Shown here: one piece after another, positions 8,490 to 16,297 of the stretch
Position numbering within the stretch: position 1 is the first letter of the stretch
Layout: every line of letters begins with the position of its first letter
Notes under the pieces: generated by a model
What the model was told of the DNA's origin: nothing
The model's database searches: none
The model's input: only the letters and a program-made list of their open reading frames with translations
Translations under genes and position numbers: made by a program
Assembly: GCF_002551005.1 (NCBI RefSeq)
Contig: NZ_NVOY01000043.1
Span: 1-34,055, forward strand
DNA from: Bacillus pseudomycoides
GTDB taxonomy: Bacteria > Bacillota > Bacilli > Bacillales > Bacillaceae_G
Direction: 5' to 3'
DNA length: 34,055 nt

Positions 8490-9047
8490 TTACGCTTCTT
8501 TTAAATGGTGAGCGTCTTGGAATGTTGCTTCGCGCATTGTGTGTAGTGTGTATTGATCTTTTGGAATTTCATATAAGTTATATACTTCACCGTTTGCGTT
8601 AATTTGATCGTATACACATTTACGAGTTTCATTTGCTAGATTGACGTATGGTAGTTTTTCGGCAGCTTTAATAGAACGAGTATTTAATTTGCGAATTCGC
8701 ATGAAAATAGTATCAATATCTAATTCGTAGAAAAGCTCACTAAAGAAAGCATCTTTTGCTGGTTTATTATAACCTTTTCCATGATAGGGTTTACCGAGCC
8801 AAGTGCCAAGAAAACCTGCTTTTTCTTGGATGTCAAATAAAGTTATTGTTCCGATTGGATTTCCCCATTCATCAACAATTGCGCGCGAAATTAATTCTCC
8901 ACGTTCTTCCGCTTCAATTGTTTGTTTTGTTAAAAACAAAAATTCATCATAAGAAGACGCCTTCTGACGCACAAAGGGGAAGACATCAGGGTGAATCATC
9001 AAATCATATAGAACGTGGCTGTCATGTAGGTCACGTTTTTTTAACAT
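8490..9047 (-). CDS. GNAT-family N-acetyltransferase (185 aa)
   Basis: The protein reads as a GNAT acetyltransferase of the RimJ/RimL type, which moves an acetyl group from acetyl-CoA to an amino group. It has an N-terminal DLHDSHVLYDLMIHPDVFPFVR region, the central strand WGNPIGTITLFDI, and LGTWLGKPYHGKGYNKPAKDAFF, corresponding to motif A (acetyl-CoA pyrophosphate binding, Q/RxxGxG-like: YHGKGYN). NTRSIKAAEKL matches the usual late motif. I choose ATG 9047 because GGAGGAGAT lies 5-13 bases upstream; a longer frame to 9092 has no such site. The substrate is unknown. A leader with a tRNA-like fold and terminator precedes it. Confidence 0.85.
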   Translation of the reverse strand: MLKKRDLHDSHVLYDLMIHPDVFPFVRQKASSYDEFLFLTKQTIEAEERGELISRAIVDEWGNPIGTITLFDIQEKAGFLGTWLGKPYHGKGYNKPAKDAFFSELFYELDIDTIFMRIRKLNTRSIKAAEKLPYVNLANETRKCVYDQINANGEVYNLYEIPKDQYTLHTMREATFQDAHHLKEA

Positions 9048-9080
9048 ACTATCTCCTCCTAAAAAGAGGGCAGCATGACG

Positions 9081-9143
9081 AAAAAAAAACATTCCACCCT
9101 CGAAATTTTTATATCAAACTTTAAAAAATTTCGGGGTGGGAAT
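9081..9143 (-). terminator. Attenuator-like terminator ahead of the GNAT gene
   Basis: On the minus strand the segment ATTCCCACCCCGAAATTTTT pairs with AAAAATTTCGAGGGTGGAAT over about 18 bp with single-base bulges, followed by G and nine T residues. The gap to the GNAT start codon (9047) is about 34 bases. The upstream arm reuses the 3' side of the tRNA-like T-arm (9136-9152), so the two folds exclude each other. Confidence 0.75.
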
Positions 9144-9240
9144 CGAACCCACTAGAACCAGTCTATAATGCTGGTGGCGCACCATTTGCCTTCCCCATTC
9201 ATCAATTTGAAATTACTCAACACGACACAAATTGATCATG
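9125..9240 (-). ncRNA. tRNA-like leader RNA upstream of the GNAT gene
   Basis: Read on the minus strand: a 9-bp hairpin ATCAATTTG/CAAATTGAT (9201-9236), then a GGC...GCC D-like arm with a GG-containing loop (9176-9190), an ACCAG/CTGGT arm with a 9-nt loop (9157-9175), a 4-nt variable stretch, and a textbook T-arm GTGGGTTCGATTCCCAC (9136-9152). Only GGGG/CCCC could form an acceptor stem, the anticodon-like loop is too long, and no CCA end is encoded, so it is not a normal tRNA gene. It could be a tRNA pseudogene, but its overlap with the terminator suggests a regulatory leader. Confidence 0.55.
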
Positions 9241-9252
9241 GTTTCATTCAGT

Positions 9253-9282
9253 TTATAATCGTATAATACTTCATCTAGTCAA
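9253..9282 (-). promoter_or_regulatory. Candidate promoter for the tRNA-like leader and GNAT gene
   Basis: On the minus strand TTGACT (9277-9282) is followed after 17-18 bases by ATTATA/TTATAA (9253-9259). Predicted transcription would start near 9246, giving a terminated RNA of about 165 nt. Confidence 0.55.
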
Positions 9283-9298
9283 AAAAATAAACTAGTTT

Positions 9299-10423
9299 TT
9301 ATGAATTTTTTGTATAGATAATTTTTCCATCTATCATCGTTAATACAGGCTTGGCTAAATAGTGAAAAGGGTGATGAGTCCATAGGACAAGGTCAGCGTC
9401 TTTTTTCGTCTCTATGCTACCAATTTTCTTTTCTAGCCGTAAGTTGCGAGCGGGTAGAATTGTAATTCCTTCTAGAGCTTTATGTTCATCTAATCCTTCT
9501 CGAACGGCGATAGCCGCACAAACATTTAAATATTGAATGGGTGTATAGGGGTGGTCTGTCGTAATAGAAACTTCAATCCCATGAGTAGATAAAGTATGAT
9601 ATGTTTGCCAAGATTTGTTTTTAATTTCAATTTTTGAACGGCGCGTTAATGTTGGTCCGACAGATACTTTTAAATCGTGGCCTGTTAATTTATCAGCAAT
9701 AAGATGGCCTTCTGTACAGTGCTCAATACGTAAGTCGAGATTAAATTCCTTAGCGAAGCGAAGAGCAGATAAAATATCGTCTGCACGATGAGCGTGGGCG
9801 CGTATAGGAATTTCGCGGCGGAGCGCTTGCAAAATAGGAATCATTCGAAAATCGGTATCATTTCCATAGTGCTTTGCTTCATAAAATGCTTCTCGAAGCA
9901 TTCCCATAATTCCCATACGGGTAATAGATTCTTTGTTTCCGTTGCTATGCATTCGTTTTGGATTTTCTCCAAATGCAATTTTTAAACCAGCGGGTTCTTG
10001 AATGACCATATGATCAATACTATTTCCTGCTGTTTTGATGACGCATGTTGTTCCGCCGATTACATTTTGACTTCCAGGCATAACATGCACGGTTGTAATA
10101 CCACTTTGCAAGGCGTCTTGAAAGGCCACATCAAAAGGATGAATGCCGTCTAGAGAACGAATATGAGGTGTTAATACCTCCGCTGTTTCATTTGCGTCAT
10201 TTCCAGCCCAACCAGTTCCTTCGTCATATAAACCAAGGTGCGTATGCACATCGATAAAGCCTGGAAGTAGATGAAGGCCGCGTGCATCAATAACGGTCAT
10301 ATCCTTGCTAGCCTCAATAAATTGTTCTAACGCAATGATTTTGTTATTTTCTACCAATACATCACCTTGCAATTTAGGAGATGTAATAGGATAAACAGTC
10401 GCTTGCTTAAATAATGTTTTCAT
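9299..10423 (-). CDS. Amidohydrolase family protein (374 aa)
   Basis: This is a metal-dependent amidohydrolase of the imidazolonepropionase/dihydroorotase-like superfamily. The N-terminal metal motif is His60 and His62 in GFIDVHTHLG. Further ligands are seen in PIRAHAHRADD, RIEHCTEGH and the late aspartate of ITTDHPYTP. The composite beta domain is split around the barrel, and the C-terminus carries NLRLEKKIGSIETKKDADLVLW, a common ending where such enzymes restate their start site. The true substrate is unknown. It starts at ATG with an AAGAGG site, and lies 50 bp downstream of yfhF on the same strand, so co-transcription is possible. Confidence 0.88.
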   Translation of the reverse strand: MKTLFKQATVYPITSPKLQGDVLVENNKIIALEQFIEASKDMTVIDARGLHLLPGFIDVHTHLGLYDEGTGWAGNDANETAEVLTPHIRSLDGIHPFDVAFQDALQSGITTVHVMPGSQNVIGGTTCVIKTAGNSIDHMVIQEPAGLKIAFGENPKRMHSNGNKESITRMGIMGMLREAFYEAKHYGNDTDFRMIPILQALRREIPIRAHAHRADDILSALRFAKEFNLDLRIEHCTEGHLIADKLTGHDLKVSVGPTLTRRSKIEIKNKSWQTYHTLSTHGIEVSITTDHPYTPIQYLNVCAAIAVREGLDEHKALEGITILPARNLRLEKKIGSIETKKDADLVLWTHHPFHYLAKPVLTMIDGKIIYTKNS

Positions 10424-10472
10424 AAGAACCTCTTTAGTTTTCCTGCAAGTTTTTTCTAGCGGAATTTAGAAA

Positions 10473-11378
10473 TTATGAATGCAATACAATATTTTGAAGC
10501 GCATGTTCTAAAGTAGCATAAGAATGTGTATATCCATGTTGTATTGCCTTTTGAGGTAATACTTTTTGTCCTTCTAAAACAAGGATACTCTTTTCACCGA
10601 GAAGGGTTTTAAGCGCAGACTCAGGTACTGGTAACCAATGTGGGCGATGCAGCACTTTCGCGATTGTGCTTCCAAATTCCGTCATTGTTACAGGATGAGG
10701 AGCTGTAATATTGAATGCACCGCTTATTTCTTTTGTATGAATCGCAAAATCGATCATTTGAACAACATCTTCAAGGTGAACCCAAGAAAGCAATTGGTTT
10801 CCTGAACCGATTGTTCCTCCAATAAAGAATTGATAGGGAAGTAACATTTTCGGTAGTGCTCCTTCATCTTTTCCAAGAACAATACCGAAGCGCGTATAAA
10901 TCGTACGAATACCAAGATCAGCTGCTTTACTCGCTTCTTCTTCCCATAATTGTACAGTAGTGGCTAAAAAATCATTCCCTTTCTTAGGATGATCTTCTGT
11001 AAATGTGTCTGTCTCTGATATACCGTAATAGCCAATCGCACTTGCATTTATAAACGTGCTTGGGGATTGGTGTAAAGTTTGTAGTTGTTTAATTAAGCCT
11101 TTTGTTGTGTTTAAACGACTATTTATAATTTTTTCTTTCTGTTGTTTCGTCCAGCGACCATTATTAATAGATTCTCCGGCAAGATTAATAACGATATCAA
11201 CGGAAGAAAGCGGGAATTCAGAAGCGTTAGCATCCCAATGTATATACCGTATATTTGCAGGGGAATGATTTTCTCTTACTTGACGTGTCAGGATGTATAC
11301 GGTATGTCCGTTGCTTGCTAAATATAAAGTGAGTGCTTTTCCAATAAAACCAGTTCCTCCAGAAATAGCAATTTCCAA
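10473..11378 (-). CDS. yfhF: YfhF-type NAD(P)-binding epimerase-like protein (TIGR01777 family)
   Basis: The N-terminus has the Rossmann glycine motif ISGGTGFIGKAL for NAD(P) binding, then VDIVINLAGESINNGRWT, FINASAIGYYG, and a C-terminal domain with ALKTLLGEKSILVLEGQKVLPQKA, all hallmarks of the extended-SDR epimerase family found in many bacteria (SulA-like/YfcH). Its substrate is unknown. I choose the TTG start at 11378 because AAGGAGGG lies 8-15 bases upstream; the longer frame to 11417 has no site. It is divergent from recX across 80 bp, as in B. subtilis. Confidence 0.9.
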   Translation of the reverse strand: MEIAISGGTGFIGKALTLYLASNGHTVYILTRQVRENHSPANIRYIHWDANASEFPLSSVDIVINLAGESINNGRWTKQQKEKIINSRLNTTKGLIKQLQTLHQSPSTFINASAIGYYGISETDTFTEDHPKKGNDFLATTVQLWEEEASKAADLGIRTIYTRFGIVLGKDEGALPKMLLPYQFFIGGTIGSGNQLLSWVHLEDVVQMIDFAIHTKEISGAFNITAPHPVTMTEFGSTIAKVLHRPHWLPVPESALKTLLGEKSILVLEGQKVLPQKAIQHGYTHSYATLEHALQNIVLHS

Positions 11379-11458
11379 GAGAAATCCCTCCTTATTATGT
11401 ATATTCAAGAAACTCAAATTTGTTTCATATATGTTAAAATGATATTGAGGTGAATTTT

Positions 11459-12271
11459 ATGGCTGTCATTACAAAAATAGAAGTACAAAAACGAACGAAC
11501 GAAAGATTTAATATTTACATTGATAAAGGTCATGGAGAAGAATATGGTTTTAGTGTTGATCAAGTGACCTTAATAAAACACGGACTTCAAAAAGGGTTGG
11601 AATTTGATGATGTTGAATTAGCAAACGTTTTATATGATGAAGAAGTACAAAAAGCATATTTATATGCAATTACTTATTTATCGCATCAAATGAGAACGAA
11701 GCAAGAAGTAGAAGAGCAATTACGGAAAAAAGAAATTGGACAAGCCATCATCTCTGAAGTTATTTCAAAACTATTACGTGATCGTTATATTAATGATAAA
11801 GAGTACGCAATTGCCTATGTGCGTACGCATAGCAATGTGAACCCAAAAGGGCCAATTGTCATTAGACGTGAACTGTTAAGTAAAGGGATTTCGGATGTAA
11901 TGATTACCCATAGTTTACAGGAGTATCCCGAGGAGAAGCAAATTGAAAATGCTCTCGTACTTATAGAAAAAAAGAAAAAGTCTTATCAAAAACATTCTTT
12001 TCTACAAATGAAACAAAAATTAGAAGAGATGTTAGTACGGAAAGGATATGGGCGGGATATCATCCAAATTTGTTTAGAGGAATTAAAACATGAAAAGGAT
12101 GATAAACAGCAAGAAGAAGCCCTTATATATCACGGGAATAAGTATCATGAAAAATATAAGAAATATGATGGTTGGACGTATGCAAATAAGATGAAGCAAG
12201 CGTTATATCGAAAGGGTTTTTCGATTGATGAAATAGAAGGATTTATTGAAATGAAACGTGAAGAGGGATGA
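11459..12271 (+). CDS. recX: Regulatory protein RecX
   Basis: RecX binds RecA filaments and limits RecA activity in recombination and SOS induction. The 270-residue protein shows the RecX three-helix repeats: AYLYAITYLSHQMRTKQEVEEQLRKKEI, then GPIVIRRELLSKGISDVMI, and further C-terminal repeats ending RKGFSIDEIEGFIE. It has the long Bacillus form, longer than E. coli RecX (166 aa). ATG 11459 is chosen because TGAGGTG lies just upstream; a GTG at 11450 is inside this site. yfhH follows after 9 bp. Confidence 0.95.
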   Translation: MAVITKIEVQKRTNERFNIYIDKGHGEEYGFSVDQVTLIKHGLQKGLEFDDVELANVLYDEEVQKAYLYAITYLSHQMRTKQEVEEQLRKKEIGQAIISEVISKLLRDRYINDKEYAIAYVRTHSNVNPKGPIVIRRELLSKGISDVMITHSLQEYPEEKQIENALVLIEKKKKSYQKHSFLQMKQKLEEMLVRKGYGRDIIQICLEELKHEKDDKQQEEALIYHGNKYHEKYKKYDGWTYANKMKQALYRKGFSIDEIEGFIEMKREEG

Positions 12272-12280
12272 GGGAAAAAT

Positions 12281-12601
12281 ATGAAAAACATGCCAAAGCG
12301 CTATAGCGAGATGACACCACATGAGTTGCGAGAAGAAATAGGCGTTTTAAAAGAACAAGCAGTAAAAGCAGAACAACTTGGCATTGTAAATGAATTTGAT
12401 GTTTTAATGAGGAAAATTGCGATGGCACGTGCTTATATGACAGATATCAATGAATTTCAGGTTGGTGAAACATATGAACTTGTAGAAGAGCCAGGGACAT
12501 CGTTTACCATTACGTATTTTAATGGGGTATTTGCTTGGGGACATAAACAAAATGAAACAGAGGAAATTGGTATTCCTATTTCATTATTGCAAAAGAAATG
12601 A
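12281..12601 (+). CDS. yfhH: YfhH family protein (106 aa, DUF1811)
   Basis: A small soluble protein with an N-terminal helical pair (MTPHELREEIGVLKEQAVKAEQLG...EFDVLMRKIAMARAYM) and a C-terminal SH3-like beta section (FQVGETYELVEEPGTSFTITYFNGVFAWGHK). This matches the B. subtilis YfhH family, whose function is unknown. It follows recX by 9 bp with GAGGGATGAGG as ribosome binding site, so it is probably in one operon with recX. A second ATG at residue 4 is possible. Confidence 0.9.
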   Translation: MKNMPKRYSEMTPHELREEIGVLKEQAVKAEQLGIVNEFDVLMRKIAMARAYMTDINEFQVGETYELVEEPGTSFTITYFNGVFAWGHKQNETEEIGIPISLLQKK

Positions 12602-12631
12602 AAACCAGAGAGCCTTGGCTGCTCTGGTTTT
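12601..12631. terminator. yfhH terminator, bidirectional with the ypzG-like gene
   Basis: AAAACCAGAG and CTCTGGTTTT form a perfect 10-bp stem with an 11-nt loop. The T-rich flanks serve both strands, between yfhH (plus) and the small minus-strand gene at 12664. Confidence 0.85.
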
Positions 12632-12663
12632 CACTTTTCGTAGTTGTTAAAGGAGATAGGCAA

Positions 12664-12816
12664 TTATATTTGACGTTTTCGCATCTCATTTGCCAAAATA
12701 ATGAGAGACTGCGTTTGTTGCGTTTGTCCATTCACTTGTGCTTTCGCGTGTTTTGGACGAGCCCACGTGGGGTTGAATGATTCAGAACGACGGTCTAAAT
12801 GATTGCGGTAGCTCAT
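12664..12816 (-). CDS. YpzG-like small protein (50 aa)
   Basis: A 50-residue protein beginning MSYRNHLDRRSESFNPTWAR and containing KHAKAQVNGQTQQTQSLIIL and a basic EMRKRQ end. This core resembles what I recall of the Bacillus YpzG family, small proteins of unknown function. A GAGGTGAT ribosome binding site stands 5-12 bases before the ATG. It lies just after sspK on the same strand and could be spore-expressed with it; that is inference. Confidence 0.75.
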   Translation of the reverse strand: MSYRNHLDRRSESFNPTWARPKHAKAQVNGQTQQTQSLIILANEMRKRQI

Positions 12817-12854
12817 TCTATCACCTCGTATAAGAAGTTATCGATAAACAGTTG

Positions 12855-13013
12855 TTATGCTTCTTCTTGATTAGCGGCACGCATTCGCTCTTGCGGATGC
12901 GTATTAATAGTGCCGTTAGGTCGTTTCGAAGCAAAGCGAGCTTTTGCTTGTGTAGGACCGTTGATTTTGCTGTCGTTTTTGGATTCAGACCAAATTTCAG
13001 ACTGTTTGCCCAA
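12855..13013 (-). CDS. sspK: Small acid-soluble spore protein K
   Basis: SspK is a minor small acid-soluble spore protein made in the forespore. The 52-residue product carries the family core [24 protein letters not shown]. Translation starts at TTG (13013), read as Met, with GAGGGGGAG upstream; this gives [13 protein letters not shown], the expected N-terminus. The position between yfhH and yfhJ matches B. subtilis. Expression is expected from a forespore sigma factor, but I could not identify a clear sigma-G promoter. Confidence 0.92.
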   Translation of the reverse strand: MGKQSEIWSESKNDSKINGPTQAKARFASKRPNGTINTHPQERMRAANQEEA

Positions 13014-13114
13014 GAGGAACTCCCCCTCGCTACAAATTGATACAAAAAGTATCACTTATAGATTGTGCAATGTGAGAGAAAATATTCTACATACATTTAA
13101 ATAAAAAATGGCTT

Positions 13115-13268
13115 AAAAACCTTTTTCTTTTAGGGGGGACGAGAGGATCTGGCCGTGCGTAGAAGCGGTCAGGGCCTTTTTCTGCCACGTGCAAGGTTAA
13201 AACAAAGGGAGAAAGTAAGTAGCGGTTATGATGTGTTTTGCATAGCCGTGATTTACATGTTGAAAAAT
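13115..13268 (+). repeat. bcr-like repeat, copy 3a (full length)
   Basis: Plus-oriented copy: AAAAACCTTTTTCTTTTAGG start, GGGGACGAGAGGATCTGGCC, GTGCGTAGAAGCGGTC hairpin, CTGCCACGTGCAAGGTTAAA, and a TTTACATGTTGAAAAAT end. It lies upstream of yfhJ. Confidence 0.85.
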
Positions 13269-13292
13269 TAAGATGAATATATAAATTCTTTT

Positions 13293-13382
13293 TCTGGCCA
13301 TGGTCTCTGCCACGTGCAAGGGTTAAACCAAAGTGCAGATCATGTTTTGCTCTGCATAGCAACGGCTTATATGTTGAAAAAA
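13293..13382 (+). repeat. bcr-like repeat, copy 3b (3' partial)
   Basis: A second partial unit about 25 bp after copy 3a: CTGGCCATGGTC, CTGCCACGTGCAAGGGTTAA, GATCATGTTTTGC, GCATAGCAACGGCTTATATG and TTGAAAAA. It lacks the first part of the element and shortens the middle hairpin. It ends about 15 bp before the yfhJ ribosome binding site. Confidence 0.75.
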
Positions 13383-13411
13383 ATGAATGAATTGACTAAA
13401 GGAGACAGAAC

Positions 13412-13678
13412 ATGAACGATATTTTTGAAAAATTAACGAAAGAACTTCTTGAAAAAAATGCTTCTCTTTCTTACTCTCAAGCGCGTACTTGGGTTGAGTT
13501 GTTATGGGAGGACTTTGGTGCGACATATGCAAAAGTAGGAACGTATCAAGGGATTGAAATGACAGAGAAAATCGTACGCACTTGGATTAACAACCAAGGG
13601 GCACGTTTGCATGAAATTCAAACGAGTAATCCAAAGTATAGTCATTTAATTAACAAAGACGATCATGTTAAACATTAA
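13412..13678 (+). CDS. yfhJ: YfhJ family protein (88 aa)
   Basis: An 88-residue soluble protein with the family motif ARTWVELLWEDFGATYAKVG and a following EMTEKIVRTWINNQGARLHE. It matches B. subtilis YfhJ, which lies in the same place next to sspK; the function is unknown. AAAGGAGAC precedes the ATG. Expression may be shaped by the repeat units just upstream. Confidence 0.9.
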   Translation: MNDIFEKLTKELLEKNASLSYSQARTWVELLWEDFGATYAKVGTYQGIEMTEKIVRTWINNQGARLHEIQTSNPKYSHLINKDDHVKH

Positions 13679-13704
13679 AAAACGACCAATTTTGGTCGTT
13701 TTTT
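13677..13704. terminator. Bidirectional terminator between yfhJ and yfhP
   Basis: AAAAAACGACCAA and TTGGTCGTTTTTT form a 13-bp perfect stem with a 2-nt loop; because the innermost pairs may open, the loop is likely larger. It overlaps the yfhJ stop codon and the yfhP stop codon. Confidence 0.9.
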
Positions 13705-14683
13705 AATGCGGAATTAATTCTAATTTTTTGCGCAGTTTTTCTTCGCTGAAAATCCATCCTGTGTAGGAACTCATAATCTCAAGGTCTTTACCTAGCTGAA
13801 CAATTGCAACAAACGGATAATAATCTTTGCTGCGATAGCGCAGATCAATAAATCGAACTTCATAATAATCGTTGTATTCAAAAATATCCCAGCGATAGAC
13901 AGGAGAAAACGATAAGAATGCTGAAATGTTTTCATCTTTTTGAGCGGCACGAATGACATCGTTATCAGGTAATGGAATGCGCTCGAATTTATCATGAACC
14001 ATAATACTACCGCGATGCCAACGAGCAACATAATAATGGTCTTTTGTCACAATGGCTAAGTGATAATGATAAAAGCGGTATGACGGTGAAATGATGACTT
14101 GTTCAACGTCACGAAATCGTTTCTTTACGACACCTTTTACATTTTGGCGCATCATAATTCGGCCAATATAATACATGGTCATTAAAATATAAGCAGCTAC
14201 TCCGGCATAACCTTTATTTGCACCGACAAGCATACAGGCAATCGCTAATGTATGAATGAAGAAAATCACTGCATCAAATGTATTAATAACACCTAGTGCC
14301 ACCCATTTCTTAGTGAAAGGCCGCAGTGCTTGTGTACCGTATGCGTTGAAAATATCAACGAAAACATGAAGAAACACAGCAATAAATGACCATAGAAGAA
14401 GGTGGAGATAGGGAGGACTTTGAAATACTGCAAAAGTAATCCCACTAACAAGAAATGCCCAAAGAATAACAGCCGGGATTGAATGAGTAATCCCACGATG
14501 ATTTCGAATATATTTTGCATTGTTTCTTAATTTTAAAACCGTATCAATATCAGGGATATTTGAACCGACAATTGTTGCAAACATCACAGCTTGTGGTCCG
14601 AAGTCACTTTGACTGAGCGCTGGATCTAGTGTGGCTATGCTTCCTAATGTAACGCCCATAACAAGATGAGTGGCTGTGTCCAT
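13703..14683 (-). CDS. yfhP: Membrane-bound metal-dependent hydrolase YfhP (YdjM/LexA-binding inner membrane-like family)
   Basis: The N-terminal half is a membrane domain of the YdjM family with conserved DTATHLVMG, a NIPDIDTVLK acidic motif, and NHRGITHSIPA, together a likely metal-binding set. Hydrophobic segments occur at about residues 75-110 and 145-175. The C-terminal 150 residues are soluble and aromatic-rich. The length of 326 aa is typical. I choose ATG 14683 because CGGAGGTG lies just upstream; a GTG nine bases earlier is within that site. Divergent from mutY as in B. subtilis. The substrate is unknown. Confidence 0.9.
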   Translation of the reverse strand: MDTATHLVMGVTLGSIATLDPALSQSDFGPQAVMFATIVGSNIPDIDTVLKLRNNAKYIRNHRGITHSIPAVILWAFLVSGITFAVFQSPPYLHLLLWSFIAVFLHVFVDIFNAYGTQALRPFTKKWVALGVINTFDAVIFFIHTLAIACMLVGANKGYAGVAAYILMTMYYIGRIMMRQNVKGVVKKRFRDVEQVIISPSYRFYHYHLAIVTKDHYYVARWHRGSIMVHDKFERIPLPDNDVIRAAQKDENISAFLSFSPVYRWDIFEYNDYYEVRFIDLRYRSKDYYPFVAIVQLGKDLEIMSSYTGWIFSEEKLRKKLELIPH

Positions 14684-14790
14684 GAAAACCACCTCCGTTT
14701 TTTATTAATGTAACTCTTTTTATTCTATATCACAAGGCATTTGCCTTTTATTTCTTATGTCATCTTACTTAAGTTTTCTCCTAAATTCAT

Positions 14791-14796
14791 TATAAT
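14791..14796 (+). promoter_or_regulatory. Candidate -10 box for mutY
   Basis: A perfect TATAAT lies 34 bases before the mutY TTG start. A TTACTT at 14765 is the nearest -35 match but spaced 20 bases away, so the -35 is uncertain. Confidence 0.4.
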
Positions 14797-14829
14797 AGTA
14801 CGTATATGCAAAAATGAGGGGGATCAAGT

Positions 14830-15924
14830 TTGAAACTTGAGATATTAGATGAATTTAACATAGAAAAATTTCAACATGATTTAATCAGTTGGTTTGAAAC
14901 AGAGCAACGTGATTTACCATGGCGCATGAATAAAGACCCATATCGCGTTTGGGTTTCGGAAATTATGCTTCAGCAAACGCGGGTTGAAGCTGTAAAACCA
15001 TATTACGCAAACTTTATGGAAAAGTTCCCAACATTAGAAGCGTTAGCTGATGCAGAAGATGAAGAAGTGTTAAAAGCGTGGGAAGGCCTTGGTTATTATT
15101 CGAGAGCGCGTAACTTACATGCTGCCGTAAAAGAAGTAAAGGAACAATACGGTGGAAAAGTTCCTAATGATGTAAAAAAAATTGAAAAGTTAAAAGGTGT
15201 AGGACCCTATACAAAAGGCGCGATTTTGAGTATTGCTTACGGAGTTCCAGAGCCGGCTGTTGATGGAAATGTGATGCGTGTATTATCACGTATTTTGTCA
15301 ATTTGGGATGATATCGCCAAACCAAAAACACGTAAAGTATTTGAAGAGGTTGTGCGCCAAATCATCTCAAAAGAAAATCCATCTTATTTTAATCAAGGAT
15401 TGATGGAACTCGGGGCACTGATTTGTGTTCCGAAAAATCCTGCTTGTTTGCTATGTCCTGTTCGGGAGCATTGCCGCGCATTTGCAGAAGGTGTGCAAAA
15501 GGAATTACCAGTGAAAAGTAAAGCGAAGGCACCGAAAATGGTTCCAATAGTGGCTGGAGTATTGCGTACAGAAGATGGGAAATACGTGGTGAATAAAAGA
15601 GCGAGCACAGGCTTACTTGCTAACATGTGGGAATTTCCGAATGTAGAGATTGGAGAAGGGATTCGTAATCATAAACAGCAATTAACAGATTATATGAAAG
15701 AGAATTTCTCTCTTTCTGTTGCTATTGACGATTATGCGATGAATGTTCAGCATACATTTACGCATAGAACGTGGGATATCTTTGTATTTTATGGTACCGC
15801 GTTGCGACCAATTGTTGAAACTGATCATTTAAAAATAATCACTACCGAAGAATTTGAACAATTACCCATTTCGAAATCACATCGAACAATTTATGAAGAG
15901 TGCGTGAAAAGACTCCAGCCGTAG
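14830..15924 (+). CDS. mutY: A/G-specific adenine glycosylase
   Basis: MutY removes adenine mispaired with 8-oxoguanine in base-excision repair. It has the active-site region [12 protein letters not shown], the helix-hairpin-helix [12 protein letters not shown], and the catalytic aspartate in [10 protein letters not shown]. The [4Fe-4S] loop is Cys199-x6-Cys206-x2-Cys209-x5-Cys215. A C-terminal NUDIX-like domain (about residues 230-360) recognises 8-oxoG. The length of 364 aa is normal. Translation starts at TTG with GAGGGGGAT upstream. Its 3' end converges on yfhS. Confidence 0.95.
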   Translation: MKLEILDEFNIEKFQHDLISWFETEQRDLPWRMNKDPYRVWVSEIMLQQTRVEAVKPYYANFMEKFPTLEALADAEDEEVLKAWEGLGYYSRARNLHAAVKEVKEQYGGKVPNDVKKIEKLKGVGPYTKGAILSIAYGVPEPAVDGNVMRVLSRILSIWDDIAKPKTRKVFEEVVRQIISKENPSYFNQGLMELGALICVPKNPACLLCPVREHCRAFAEGVQKELPVKSKAKAPKMVPIVAGVLRTEDGKYVVNKRASTGLLANMWEFPNVEIGEGIRNHKQQLTDYMKENFSLSVAIDDYAMNVQHTFTHRTWDIFVFYGTALRPIVETDHLKIITTEEFEQLPISKSHRTIYEECVKRLQP

Positions 15925-15936
15925 CGGCCGGAGCTC
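15913..15936. terminator. Shared terminator of mutY and yfhS
   Basis: CTCC-A-GCCG and CGGC-C-GGAG form a GC-rich stem with a 3-nt loop that contains the mutY stop codon. On the minus strand it is followed by TCTTTTC, a better T tract than on the plus strand, so it mainly serves yfhS. Confidence 0.7.
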
Positions 15937-16161
15937 TTAATCATGAGGTATTTCTGTACCATGCGTCCAATCAGCTTGTTGCCGCTGCAGGCCGCCGCGT
16001 GCTTCAATTTCTTTTATAATTTCTTTATAAATGGTTTGTCCTTCTACGTTTAAGTAGGGCATCATTTGTTGTAAAGAATGATGAAAATAAGTGAGCTCTT
16101 CTTGATTCCATTGATCTTTCGGAGTCATTGATAACTCTGTCATATCACGTCCAACATACAT
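15937..16161 (-). CDS. yfhS: YfhS family protein (74 aa)
   Basis: A 74-residue soluble protein beginning MYVGRDMTELSMTPKDQWNQ and ending in a hydrophilic tail WTHGTEIPHD. It matches B. subtilis YfhS in length and place (between mutY and sspE); the function is unknown. A GGAGGTG site lies 8-14 bases before the ATG. Confidence 0.85.
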   Translation of the reverse strand: MYVGRDMTELSMTPKDQWNQEELTYFHHSLQQMMPYLNVEGQTIYKEIIKEIEARGGLQRQQADWTHGTEIPHD

Positions 16162-16297
16162 CGTGTAGCACCTCCATCATAATTAGTTTGAATAAACGTT
16201 TTTATCTGTATACGTAAAAAAAAATTTTTCTTTTCACGTTTTTAACGGATAGGTTCAGGTAAGGATGGTTACATTATTTGTTGTGGAGGTGAGAAAG

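Larger units (their letters stand above)
13014..13411 (+). other. sspK-yfhJ intergenic region with one and a half repeats
   Basis: This 398-bp gap contains sspK upstream sequence and a full bcr-like repeat followed directly by a partial second copy. A 91-codon minus-strand frame here (13087-13362) lies wholly inside the repeat and is not a gene. Confidence 0.7.

Noticed and set aside
9125-9200. Calling the tRNA-like sequence a functional tRNA or the known B. cereus pseudo-tRNA tRNA(Other)
   Set aside because: The acceptor stem does not pair properly, the anticodon-like loop is 9 nt, and the loop lacks the CCA anticodon described for tRNA(Other).
9047-9282. T-box riboswitch ahead of the GNAT gene
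   Set aside because: GAGGGTGGAA at 9093-9102 (minus) partly resembles the T-box core but lacks ACCGCG, lies in the terminator 3' arm instead of before it, and there is no stem I with specifier loop in the short leader.
12598-12780. 60-codon plus-strand frame after yfhH
   Set aside because: It overlaps the yfhH terminator and is antisense to the better supported ypzG-like gene, which has a good ribosome binding site and family resemblance.
13087-13362. 91-codon minus-strand frame upstream of yfhJ
   Set aside because: It lies entirely within the repeat units; similar frames appear in the other repeat copies only as by-products of the shared sequence.
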